A stretch of 6,004 bases of DNA from Gammaproteobacteria bacterium (GCA_016198885.1 JACQHV010000117.1:1-6004), one strand, 5' to 3'. Counted from the first letter of the stretch, positions 1 to 5,265 are shown. Numbers and translations: made by a program. Notes: generated by a model from the sequence alone, not told the origin.

Positions 1-293
1 ATCCACCGAAGTTTGTCAATTCAGCCCAGCAACTGCAACGGGGGAGCCGGGGCTATAAAGACATTAATCTGCTTGCCATGAAATTGCTAAAACAAAACGG
101 GATATTGATAACATTTTCCTGCTCAGGACATCTTTCACCCGAATTATTTCAGAAGATTGTAGCCGATGCCGCGCTTGATGCGGGACGTGAGGCCGGAATC
201 ATTCAATATCTTGGCCAGTCATCTGATCATCCCGTTGCCTTGAATTTTCCGGAAGGCCGTTATTTGAAAGGTTTGATCTGCCACGTGTGCTGA
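1..293 (+). CDS. rlmI: 23S rRNA m5C1962 methyltransferase RlmI, C-terminal part (5' partial)
   Basis: Only the last ~96 codons are present; the frame is entered at base 3 and ends at the TGA at 291-293. The visible protein begins with PPKFV, the methyltransferase motif IV (DPPKF in the family; the preceding bases 'at' fit the end of an Asp codon). It continues through RGYKDINLLAMKLL to TFSCSG at residues ~37-42, which carries the motif VI cysteine that acts in catalysis in m5C RNA methyltransferases. The tail, with DHPVALNFPEGRYLKGLICHV, matches the end of RlmI/YccW closely and is full length at the C-terminus. RlmI is a cytoplasmic SAM-dependent enzyme that methylates C1962 of 23S rRNA. An ATG at 78 is an internal methionine, not the start. 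tupA follows after 10 bp, so the two may be co-transcribed, though no functional link is known. Assignment to RlmI over a sister RlmI-like/RlmK family member is by recalled similarity. Confidence 0.9.
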   Translation, partial: PPKFVNSAQQLQRGSRGYKDINLLAMKLLKQNGILITFSCSGHLSPELFQKIVADAALDAGREAGIIQYLGQSSDHPVALNFPEGRYLKGLICHVC

Positions 294-303
294 GAATGAT
301 TAT

Positions 304-1104
304 ATGAAAAAAATATTGTGTTACATCACCTGTTACCTGTGGTTAATCAACACAGCTGTGGCAGAAGAAATATTAAGGATGGCGACCACAACCAGCACTG
401 AAAACTCCGGATTATTATCAGTATTAAATCCCCCTTTCGAACAGAAAACTGGTGTTAAAGTGCATGTGATAGCTGTGGGGACGGGGCAGGCTTTAAGACA
501 CGCTGAAAATGGTGATGTTGATCTGGTATTTGTACATGACCCCGAGGCAGAGAAAAGATTTGTTGAGTTTGGTCATGGTATTGAACGGAAACCAGTCATG
601 CACAATGATTTTATTCTTCTGGGACCTCAACATGATCCTGCACATGCAGGTGACGCTGCATCCATAAGCGAGGCGATGGAAAATATAAATGAATCCAAAA
701 TCACTTTCATTTCACGTGGTGATGATTCAGGTACACATCAGAAAGAACTGAAACTTTGGCAGATGGCGGGATTGGAACCGAAAGGAGACTGGTATTTATC
801 CGTTGGGCAGGGGATGGGTCCTGTATTGACAATGGCTAATGAAATGAAGGCTTATACCCTGAGTGATCGGGGAACTTATCTCGCTTATTCAGATAAAATC
901 AATCTTAAAATTGTGTTTGAAAACGCAAAAGAACTGGATAATCCTTATCACATTATTCTTGTCAATCCGGAAACACATCCACAAGCAAATGTTAATCTGG
1001 CGCGTAAATATTTAAATTATATAACCGGGGAAGAAGGACAAAATATAATTCGGGGGTTCCGTATAAAAGATCAACAGCTGTTTTATCCGGATGTTATTAA
1101 ATAA
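304..1104 (+). CDS. tupA: Periplasmic tungstate-binding protein, TupA type (ABC transporter solute receptor)
   Basis: This is a 266-residue exported solute-binding protein. Residues 1-20 form a signal peptide (MKK, a hydrophobic core, then AVA before EE at about residue 20/21). The mature protein starts with ATTTSTENSGLL (27-38), holding the TTTS signature of TupA receptors. Further family blocks are AVGTGQAL (57-64), DVDLVFVHDPEAEKRFV (71-87), PVMHNDFILLGP (97-108), SRGDDSGTHQKE (137-148), GQGMGPVLTMANE (168-180), AYTLSDRGTYLAY (183-195) and NPYHIILVNPETHP (213-226). TupA captures tungstate, and in some relatives molybdate, in the periplasm and hands it to the TupB permease and TupC ATPase. 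Neither partner is here; the next gene is an unrelated small membrane protein, so the receptor is an orphan within this window. The ATG at 304 is 10 bp past the rlmI stop, with only a weak GAGA-like ribosome site. The family call is solid; the ligand is inferred. Confidence 0.87.
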   Translation: MKKILCYITCYLWLINTAVAEEILRMATTTSTENSGLLSVLNPPFEQKTGVKVHVIAVGTGQALRHAENGDVDLVFVHDPEAEKRFVEFGHGIERKPVMHNDFILLGPQHDPAHAGDAASISEAMENINESKITFISRGDDSGTHQKELKLWQMAGLEPKGDWYLSVGQGMGPVLTMANEMKAYTLSDRGTYLAYSDKINLKIVFENAKELDNPYHIILVNPETHPQANVNLARKYLNYITGEEGQNIIRGFRIKDQQLFYPDVIK

Positions 1105-1128
1105 TTATTCCATATTGAGGATGAACCA

Positions 1129-1371
1129 ATGTCGCAAGGTATAAAAAACCGTCTTTTGTTTTCTGCCATTATGGCCCTTTTTACAGCATCAATTATGACC
1201 TTTATCATCCTTGCCTATAATTTAGGTATTATTCCCGGATCTCTTGCAATCTGGTTCAAAAGCTTTTTATTGGCTTATTTTATTATCGTCCCTTTTGTTT
1301 TGATTATCGGGCCTCTGGTACAGCGTTTTGTAGATAAACTGTTGTTGCAATCCCAAGATAATAATCAATGA
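1129..1371 (+). CDS. Small two-helix inner-membrane protein, DUF2798 type
   Basis: An 80-residue protein with two predicted transmembrane helices, about residues 9-30 and 42-63. They are joined by a short turn with N31-L-G-I-I-P-G and followed by GPLVQRFVDKLL (61-72) and a polar tail. The basic N-terminus (K6-N-R) and the basic R66/K70 after helix 2 suggest that both ends face the cytoplasm. The pattern of a helix with an S-x-M-T motif, a W-x-x-(S/A)-(F/W) segment, then a P and a closing GP-(L/V)-x-(R) matches the DUF2798 family as I recall it; no biochemical role is known. The start is set by GAGG at 1117-1120, 8 bases before the ATG. It lies 24 bp after tupA and is probably co-transcribed, but nothing shows that it acts in tungstate uptake: it is too small to replace TupB. 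Function unknown. Confidence 0.75.
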   Translation: MSQGIKNRLLFSAIMALFTASIMTFIILAYNLGIIPGSLAIWFKSFLLAYFIIVPFVLIIGPLVQRFVDKLLLQSQDNNQ

Positions 1372-1383
1372 CATGTCCGGTAT

Positions 1384-1443
1384 CAATAAAGAAGCCCGGA
1401 ACTGCTCAAATTGGGGGGAGGAAGGAAGAGCAGATTCCGAGCC
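1384..1443 (-). terminator. Rho-independent terminator-like stem, minus strand
   Basis: On the minus strand the left arm GGCUCGGAA(U)CUGCUC pairs with GAGCAGUUCCGGGCU, giving about 15 pairs with one bulged U and a 20-nt C-rich loop. UUCUUUAUU follows directly (plus 1393-1385). On the plus strand the outer wobbles become A/C mismatches and no T-run follows, so the signal is directional. It could end the candidate small RNA or read-through from the fabA-fabB-zincin transcript. The large loop is atypical for a plain terminator. Confidence 0.5.
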
Positions 1444-1473
1444 AGTTTACAAGCATCGGGGAGGTGATGATGT
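1384..1473 (-). ncRNA. Candidate small RNA with C-rich, anti-Shine-Dalgarno-like loops
   Basis: Read leftward, a promoter-like pair (1507-1480) would start RNA near 1473. The RNA would begin with AUCAUCACCUCC, where AUCACCUCC equals the 3' anti-Shine-Dalgarno tail of 16S rRNA. The first hairpin pairs CAUC (plus 1466-1469) with GAUG (plus 1454-1457) around the loop ACCUCCCC. The second is a long stem (1443-1428 with 1407-1393, one bulged base at 1434) with a 20-nt loop containing CCUUCCUCCCCCC, followed by UUCUUUAUU, as in a Rho-independent terminator. Strand choice rests on two U·G/G·U wobbles that pair only on the minus strand, on the T-rich tail lying only on that side, and on the promoter. 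C-rich loops that mimic anti-SD are known in cuckoo/CcsR RNAs of Alphaproteobacteria (CCUCCUCCC motif); this is a resemblance, not homology. Transcription is inferred. The main alternative is that the stem only ends convergent transcripts. Confidence 0.4.
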
Positions 1474-1479
1474 CTTGTA

Positions 1480-1507
1480 TTTATAGTCTAGTGAATTATT
1501 CTGTGAA
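1480..1507 (-). promoter_or_regulatory. Sigma70-like promoter for the candidate minus-strand RNA
   Basis: On the minus strand TTCACA (plus 1507-1502; 5 of 6 matches to TTGACA) is followed by a 16-base spacer and TATAAA (plus 1485-1480; 5 of 6 matches to TATAAT). The expected start is near 1473. It points away from the zincin gene and toward the DUF2798 3' end, so it serves no annotated protein gene. Two CRP-like palindromes lie upstream of it. AT-rich gaps give such matches by chance fairly often, hence the moderate confidence. Confidence 0.4.
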
Positions 1508-1511
1508 GTGA

Positions 1512-1527
1512 TGTGATGCGATGCACA
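1512..1527. promoter_or_regulatory. CRP-like palindrome 1 (one mismatch)
   Basis: TGTGA-TGCGAT-GCACA fits the CRP/Vfr consensus TGTGA-N6-TCACA at nine of ten positions. Its centre (1519.5) lies about 46 bases upstream of the predicted minus-strand start at ~1473, close to but not exactly the class II spacing of -41.5. It is 43 bp, about four helical turns, from the second site, so two dimers would bind the same DNA face. Confidence 0.35.
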
Positions 1528-1554
1528 GAATTATTGACTGAAATGCACTTATTC

Positions 1555-1570
1555 TGTGAACTTGTTCACA
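1555..1570. promoter_or_regulatory. Perfect CRP-consensus palindrome 2
   Basis: TGTGAACTTGTTCACA is a perfect palindrome (7+2+7) and matches the CRP consensus TGTGA-N6-TCACA at all ten defined positions. It lies between convergent genes, so it would control neither of them in the usual way. Relative to the predicted minus-strand start near 1473 its centre is at about -89. In the plus direction a TATTAT at 1599-1604 could serve as a -10, giving an RNA antisense to the zincin 3' end. As RNA it could also form a short hairpin with a 2-nt loop, which is unlikely to be stable, so DNA binding is the better reading. Confidence 0.45.
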
Positions 1571-1629
1571 TTTCAGTAAATCTGAAATCCTGTGTTGTTA
1601 TTATCAGAATTTGGTCTTCTTTATTAAAG

Positions 1630-2040
1630 CTAGCTATACGGACAGGGAGGGAAGTTCACATAAATGGCTGAAAATTGCTGGGCTATCCTGTTGATATACC
1701 TGCGTTGGATTGAGTAGGCCTCCCTTTCACGTGCCTGGTAATCCTCACAATTCTTGTGATTATATTTACCACTGAGATCCTGTAGATAATGAACCAGTTC
1801 ATGAACAATCAAGCTGCGGGTCATTGCATCTTCCTGACCTTTCACGCGTTCATCCAGATATATTGTGCCATTGTCATCATACCATCCGGCTACTCTGCAA
1901 TTCTTGTTGCCCAGGCAGGCCTTTTCAACAAAAAAAATATGTGGCTGATATTCAATAACAGGTAATGTTTCAGGAAGAGGATATCCGGAGAGATATACGG
2001 TCCAGCTTAAAAGGACAGAGATCATTTGTGTTGTATCCAT
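1630..2040 (-). CDS. Small zincin-like putative metallopeptidase (HExxH), function unknown
   Basis: A 136-residue protein with a zinc-protease signature HELVH (His80, Glu81, His84) inside a helix, followed by YLQDLSGKY. A candidate third zinc ligand is Glu107 (or Glu105) in REREAYSIQ, a layout like gluzincins (HExxH plus a downstream Glu). Four cysteines (42, 48, 98, 133) could form disulfides, which would suit a protein outside the cytoplasm. The N-terminus has a hydrophobic stretch at about residues 6-20 but no basic residue before it, so a standard signal peptide is doubtful; in related small HELVH proteins (I recall DUF6647) a similar helix precedes the domain. The ATG at 2040 has GGAA 7 bases upstream; ATG at codon 6 is an alternative. 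It lies 29 bp after fabB and probably shares its transcript. Zinc binding is likely; protease activity is unproven and the substrate unknown. Confidence 0.72.
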   Translation of the reverse strand: MDTTQMISVLLSWTVYLSGYPLPETLPVIEYQPHIFFVEKACLGNKNCRVAGWYDDNGTIYLDERVKGQEDAMTRSLIVHELVHYLQDLSGKYNHKNCEDYQAREREAYSIQRRYINRIAQQFSAIYVNFPPCPYS

Positions 2041-2069
2041 TATGTTTTCCGAACTTTTATCGAAAGTTT

Positions 2070-3284
2070 TTAATCCGGACGCTGAAAAACCAGTGTCGCA
2101 TTAGTGCCGCCAAAACCGAAACTGTTTGACATGATCGTATTCAAACCGGCGTGATCAATCCGCTTCGTTGCAATTGGCATGTCTTTGGCGCCTTCATCAA
2201 GTTCAGAGATATTTGCAGAAGCGCTGATAAAATCATGTTCCAGCATGATTAATGAATAAATAGCTTCATTAACGCCCGCTGCGCCGAGGCCGTGCCCGGT
2301 CAGTGATTTTGTGGAACTGATGACAGGAATTTTATTGTTAAAAACTGTCCGTATGGCGTTAATTTCGGCAATATCTCCGGCAGGTGTGCTTGTTGCGTGT
2401 GCATTGATGTAATCGACCGGCGTATTAATCGTCGACAAGGCCTGTTGCATGCAGCGAATTGCGCCTTCTCCTGATGGCTTTACCATGTCATATCCATCTG
2501 AGGTTGCGCCATAGCCGATGATCTCTGCATAGATTTTCGCATTTCTTGCCAAGGCATGTTCCAATTCTTCGAGGATAATCATTCCACCGCCACCGGATAT
2601 TACGAAACCATCGCGGTTGGCGTCATAAGGACGCGAGGCTACCTGTGGATTGTCATTATAGGCAGACGAAAGCGCGCCCATGGCATCGAACAGGAGCGAA
2701 CAGGTCCAGTGCACTTCATCACCGCCGCCGGCAAAGATAATATCCTGCTTGTCAGCCTGGATGATTTCATAGGCATTGCCTATGCAATGCGCACTGGTGG
2801 CGCATGCAGAGCTGATTGAATAATTGACGCCTTTGATCTGGTAAGCAACAGCCAGGCAGGCGCTATTCGTGCTGGACATGATACGCGGAACCATAGTGGG
2901 ACCCACTTTGCGGGCACCCTTATTGCGCAGAGTGTCGGTTGCAAGCAGCATGTTCTCAGTGGAAGAGCCGCCGGAACCGGCAATTAACCCCGTTCGTGGA
3001 TTGGAAATATCGCTTTCTTTCAAAGCAGAATCTGCAATGGCATCTTTCATGGCGAGATAGGTGAAGGCCGCACCGTCGCCCATGAAACGCCTGAGCTTGC
3101 GGTCAATCATCTCATCCGGATTAAGTCGTATTGGTGCGTAAACATGCGATCGAAAACCCAGTTCTTTATATTCCGGAGAAAACTCTACCCCTGATTTGCC
3201 TGTCTTGAGTGATTCAAGCACTTCGCTCTTGTTATTGCCGATACTGGAAACAATCCCGATCCCGGTAACAACGACGCGTTTCAT
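2070..3284 (-). CDS. fabB: 3-oxoacyl-[ACP] synthase I, FabB
   Basis: FabB condenses malonyl-ACP with acyl-ACP in cytoplasmic type II fatty acid synthesis, and is the condensing enzyme needed to elongate the cis-3-decenoyl-ACP made by FabA. The 404-residue protein has the full family length and aligns from its first residue (MKRVVVTGIGIVSSIGNN) with E. coli FabB. The catalytic set is intact: nucleophile Cys161 in SSACATSAHCIGN, His296 in AHATSTPAGD, Lys326 and His331 in TKSLTGHGLGAAG. The C-terminal gate motif SNSFGFGGTN is at 386-395. The GGGG loop (231-234) and EELEHALAR (239-247) favour FabB over FabF. One small change is AHATSTP where E. coli has SHGTSTP. It starts 16 bp after fabA; AAGGGG (plus 3302-3297) overlaps the fabA stop codon and is 12 bases before the ATG, suggesting translational coupling. 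The operon order matches Pseudomonas; in E. coli the two genes are unlinked. Confidence 0.97.
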   Translation of the reverse strand: MKRVVVTGIGIVSSIGNNKSEVLESLKTGKSGVEFSPEYKELGFRSHVYAPIRLNPDEMIDRKLRRFMGDGAAFTYLAMKDAIADSALKESDISNPRTGLIAGSGGSSTENMLLATDTLRNKGARKVGPTMVPRIMSSTNSACLAVAYQIKGVNYSISSACATSAHCIGNAYEIIQADKQDIIFAGGGDEVHWTCSLLFDAMGALSSAYNDNPQVASRPYDANRDGFVISGGGGMIILEELEHALARNAKIYAEIIGYGATSDGYDMVKPSGEGAIRCMQQALSTINTPVDYINAHATSTPAGDIAEINAIRTVFNNKIPVISSTKSLTGHGLGAAGVNEAIYSLIMLEHDFISASANISELDEGAKDMPIATKRIDHAGLNTIMSNSFGFGGTNATLVFQRPD

Positions 3285-3300
3285 ATAATTTATGTTCCCC

Positions 3301-3816
3301 TTAAAATCCCTCGGTGGATTTAAACAGGCCTACACGCAAATCCTTTGCTGTGTAAATAACCTTACCGTCAACATCCATACGTGCATCTGCCACACCCATG
3401 ATCAATTTCCGCAGGATAACCCGTTTCATATCAATATAATAGGTGACCTTGCGGTTATTGGGCGTGACTTGACCGGTAAATTTTACCTCGCTTGCACCAA
3501 GCGCTCGGCCGCTGCCAGGGGCCCCCATCCAACCCAGAAAAAAGCCGACTAATTGCCACATGGCATCCAGTCCAAGACAGCCCGGCATAACGGGATCATT
3601 GTTGAAATGACAGGTGAAGAACCAAAGTTCCGGTTTGATATCCAGTTCAGCAATGATTTGACCCTTGCCGAATTTACCACCATCTTCAGTTATCGAGATA
3701 ATCCGGTCAAACATGAGCATGGGGTGTGAGGGCAGTTGAGCATTCCCTTCACCAAACATCTCGCCGCGAGCACAACGAAGCAATTCTTCCAGCGTGTAAC
3801 TATTTTTTTTATTCAT
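3301..3816 (-). CDS. fabA: 3-hydroxydecanoyl-[ACP] dehydratase/isomerase, FabA
   Basis: FabA dehydrates 3-hydroxydecanoyl-ACP to trans-2-decenoyl-ACP and isomerises it to cis-3-decenoyl-ACP, the branch point to unsaturated fatty acids. The protein is 171 residues, the normal length, a single hot-dog domain acting as a cytoplasmic dimer. The active-site His70 lies in WFFTCHFNNDPVMPGC and Asp84 in LGLDAMWQLVGF, matching the E. coli His/Asp pair (mature numbering 70 and 84). Conserved blocks GRALGASEVKFTGQV (103-117), KRVILRKLIMGVADA (131-145) and YTAKDLRVGLF (155-165) follow. The start is supported by alignment of NSYTLEELL with the E. coli N-terminus, although the ribosome site is poor: only CCGG abuts the ATG. 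It is the first gene of the fabA-fabB-zincin set and divergent from ispG. I see no convincing FadR or FabR operator upstream. Confidence 0.97.
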   Translation of the reverse strand: MNKKNSYTLEELLRCARGEMFGEGNAQLPSHPMLMFDRIISITEDGGKFGKGQIIAELDIKPELWFFTCHFNNDPVMPGCLGLDAMWQLVGFFLGWMGAPGSGRALGASEVKFTGQVTPNNRKVTYYIDMKRVILRKLIMGVADARMDVDGKVIYTAKDLRVGLFKSTEGF

Positions 3817-3936
3817 CCGGATTTAGTATCGCATGCCGATGCCAAAGGTGAATAGTGGCATTGATGTAGTGTTTGCCTGGGGTACCCTCAATCCAGACTC
3901 AGACATTTACTCATTTTGTTAAACAGCAGGTGTTGC

Positions 3937-3964
3937 TTGACAGTTATTTAACTGTGGTTAGACT
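3937..3964 (+). promoter_or_regulatory. Predicted ispG promoter
   Basis: A perfect -35 hexamer TTGACA (3937-3942) is followed by a 16-base spacer and TAGACT (3959-3964; 4 of 6 matches). The expected start is near 3971, leaving a leader of about 23 bases before the ispG ATG at 3994, with GGAA at 3984-3987 as the ribosome site. The predicted start falls in the small palindrome GTGCATTGCAC (3967-3977). Confidence 0.5.
3940..3955. promoter_or_regulatory. Palindrome in the ispG promoter spacer, putative operator
   Basis: ACAGTTATTTAACTGT is a perfect inverted repeat with 7-base arms and a 2-base centre. It overlaps the last three bases of the predicted -35 box and runs through most of the spacer, a classic place for a repressor to block RNA polymerase. 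It matches no operator consensus I know and does not look like an IscR site. The regulator is unknown. Confidence 0.4.
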
Positions 3965-3993
3965 CAGTGCATTGCACAAATCCGGAAACATAG

Positions 3994-5232
3994 ATGCCCC
4001 CAGAGTACAGTTTATATAAGCGACGCTACAGTGTTGGTGTCAAGGTAGGATCAATTACGATTGGCGCGGTGTCGCCAATTGTAGTGCAATCCATGACCAA
4101 TACTGATACCGCTGATGCCGAGGCCACTGCAAAGCAGGTTCAGCAACTTGCTGCTGCGGGTTCTGAGCTGGTTCGCATCACTGTCAATACGGAAGAAGCC
4201 GCAAAACAGGTAAGTACCATACGTGCAAAACTCGATGCCATAGGCTGCAGCGTCCCGATCATTGGCGATTTTCATTACAACGGGCATACCTTACTTACCA
4301 AATATCCGGATTGTGCCGAGGCACTTGCTAAATATCGTATCAATCCCGGCAATGTCGGGTTTGGCAGAAAAAAAGACAGCCAGTTTGCCATAATGATCGA
4401 AAAAGCGATTGAGTATAAAAAGCCGGTGCGTATTGGTGTGAACTGGGGGAGTCTGGACCAGGAATTATTGACACATATGATGGACGACAATGCCAAGCGT
4501 AAAGATCCCCTGGACGCGGATGATGTTATGAGGGAGGCGCTAATAGTGTCCGCTATCAGTAATGCCGAACGGGCCGAGGAGATTGGATTACCACGGGATC
4601 ATATTGTCCTTTCCTGCAAGGTCAGCGGGGTACAGAAGCTGATCGCCGTCTATCGTGATCTGGCTGCGCGATGTGATTATGCCTTGCACCTGGGATTGAC
4701 TGAGGCAGGTATGGGATCCAAGGGAATTGTTGCATCAACGGCTGCAATGGGTGTCCTCCTGCATGAGGGCATAGGTGATACCATTCGTGTTTCATTAACA
4801 CCAGAGCCAGGCGGGGATCGGGCAAGAGAAGTACTCGTTGCCCAGGAGATCCTGCAAACCATGGGCTTACGGTCATTTACCCCGCTGGTGACGGCCTGCC
4901 CCGGTTGTGGCCGTACTACCAGTACCTTCTTTCAAGAGCTTGCAGACAGTATCCAGGCCTATGTCCGCAGCCAGATGCCGCTCTGGCGTGAAAAGTATAT
5001 TGGAGTTGAGGAGATGACTCTCGCAGTAATGGGATGTGTGGTCAATGGGCCCGGGGAGAGCAAGCATGCCGATATCGGTATCAGCCTGCCGGGTACCGGT
5101 GAAGCGCCATCTGCGCCCGTTTTTATTGATGGCAAGAAGGTAACGACATTACGCGGTGATAATATTGCAGAGGATTTCAGGAAGATAGTAGATAAATATA
5201 TAGAGCAACGTTATACGCGTAGGGTGTCATAA
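3994..5232 (+). CDS. ispG: 4-hydroxy-3-methylbut-2-en-1-yl diphosphate synthase (flavodoxin), IspG
   Basis: IspG (GcpE) converts 2-C-methyl-D-erythritol 2,4-cyclodiphosphate to HMBPP, the penultimate step of the MEP isoprenoid pathway, using a [4Fe-4S] cluster in the cytoplasm. The 412-residue protein has the N-terminal TIM-barrel with SPIVVQSMTNTDT (27-39), GDFHYNGH (91-98), KYRINPGNVG (113-122) and VRIGVNWGSL (145-154), and the C-terminal cluster domain. Cluster ligands are Cys302 and Cys305 in ACPGCGRTTST, Cys348 in MGCVVNGPGE and Glu355. The length exceeds the 372 residues of E. coli IspG, and the CPGCGRTTSTFFQELA form is typical of the longer proteobacterial type. The start has GGAA 6 bases upstream and the N-terminus aligns as expected. 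It is likely monocistronic, with its own promoter and with 182 bp before the next gene. Confidence 0.97.
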   Translation: MPPEYSLYKRRYSVGVKVGSITIGAVSPIVVQSMTNTDTADAEATAKQVQQLAAAGSELVRITVNTEEAAKQVSTIRAKLDAIGCSVPIIGDFHYNGHTLLTKYPDCAEALAKYRINPGNVGFGRKKDSQFAIMIEKAIEYKKPVRIGVNWGSLDQELLTHMMDDNAKRKDPLDADDVMREALIVSAISNAERAEEIGLPRDHIVLSCKVSGVQKLIAVYRDLAARCDYALHLGLTEAGMGSKGIVASTAAMGVLLHEGIGDTIRVSLTPEPGGDRAREVLVAQEILQTMGLRSFTPLVTACPGCGRTTSTFFQELADSIQAYVRSQMPLWREKYIGVEEMTLAVMGCVVNGPGESKHADIGISLPGTGEAPSAPVFIDGKKVTTLRGDNIAEDFRKIVDKYIEQRYTRRVS

Positions 5233-5239
5233 AATTGTA

Positions 5240-5259
5240 TGTATAATATAGGTTATACA
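5240..5259. repeat. AT-rich inverted repeat after ispG
   Basis: TGTATAA (5240-5246) pairs with TTATACA (5253-5259) around a 6-base loop, 7 bases past the ispG stop. The stem is AT-only apart from one pair and no T-run follows, so it is a weak terminator at best. It may be a 3'-end stabilising hairpin or a protein-binding palindrome. Confidence 0.3.
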
Positions 5260-5265
5260 AATAAA

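Larger units (their letters stand above)
1496..1588. repeat. Overlapping inverted and direct repeats with mutually exclusive pairings
   Basis: TTATTCTGTGAA occurs twice (1496-1507 and 1549-1560). CACAGAAT at 1524-1531 is complementary to the ATTCTGTG in both copies (1498-1505 and 1551-1558). ACTGAAATG at 1537-1545 is complementary to CATTTCAGT at 1569-1577, and that arm can instead pair with CTGAAAT at 1582-1588. Each middle arm thus has two possible partners. Further right, AAATCTGA (1578-1585) can pair with TCAGAATTT (1604-1612) with one bulge. The block may be an operator array, an RNA switch-like structure or a degenerate repeat element; the sequence alone does not decide. Confidence 0.6.
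1372..1629. other. Convergent intergenic gap dense with inverted repeats
   Basis: This 258-bp stretch lies between the end of the DUF2798 gene and the end of the minus-strand zincin gene. No protein gene of ordinary length fits. It holds, from left to right: a long stem at 1393-1443, a smaller hairpin at 1449-1478, a minus-strand promoter-like pair at 1480-1507, two CRP-like palindromes (1512-1527 and 1555-1570) and overlapping inverted repeats up to 1612. The sub-elements are listed separately. A plain convergent gap would be expected to hold one bidirectional terminator; this one holds far more structure. Confidence 0.8.

Noticed and set aside
78..293. A separate 71-codon gene starting at ATG 78
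   Set aside because: The frame is open upstream to base 3 and reads as the conserved RlmI core (PPKFV), so the ATG is internal.
1397..1478. Plus-strand reading of the two hairpins as a CsrA/RsmA-titrating RNA with GGA loops
   Set aside because: The loops do carry GGA on the plus strand, but only a few motifs exist, no plus-strand terminator follows, and the outer wobble pairs, T-rich tail and promoter all favour the minus strand.
1978..2040. Classical signal peptide on the zincin protein
   Set aside because: There is a hydrophobic stretch, but no basic residue before it and no clear cleavage site; it may be part of the domain.
2556..2983. Open frames overlapping fabB on both strands
   Set aside because: They lie wholly inside an intact, full-length fabB and have no recognisable domain or ribosome site.
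3292..3552. Plus-strand frame of 86 codons over fabA
   Set aside because: It is antisense to the conserved fabA coding sequence and resembles nothing.
3817..3891. fabA promoter on the minus strand (TTGAGG at 3891-3886 with TACATC at 3868-3863)
   Set aside because: Spacing is 17 but the -10 matches only three of six positions; not strong enough to list.
5240..5259. Rho-independent terminator of ispG
   Set aside because: The stem is nearly all A/T and AATAAATG follows instead of a T-run; it is kept only as an inverted repeat.
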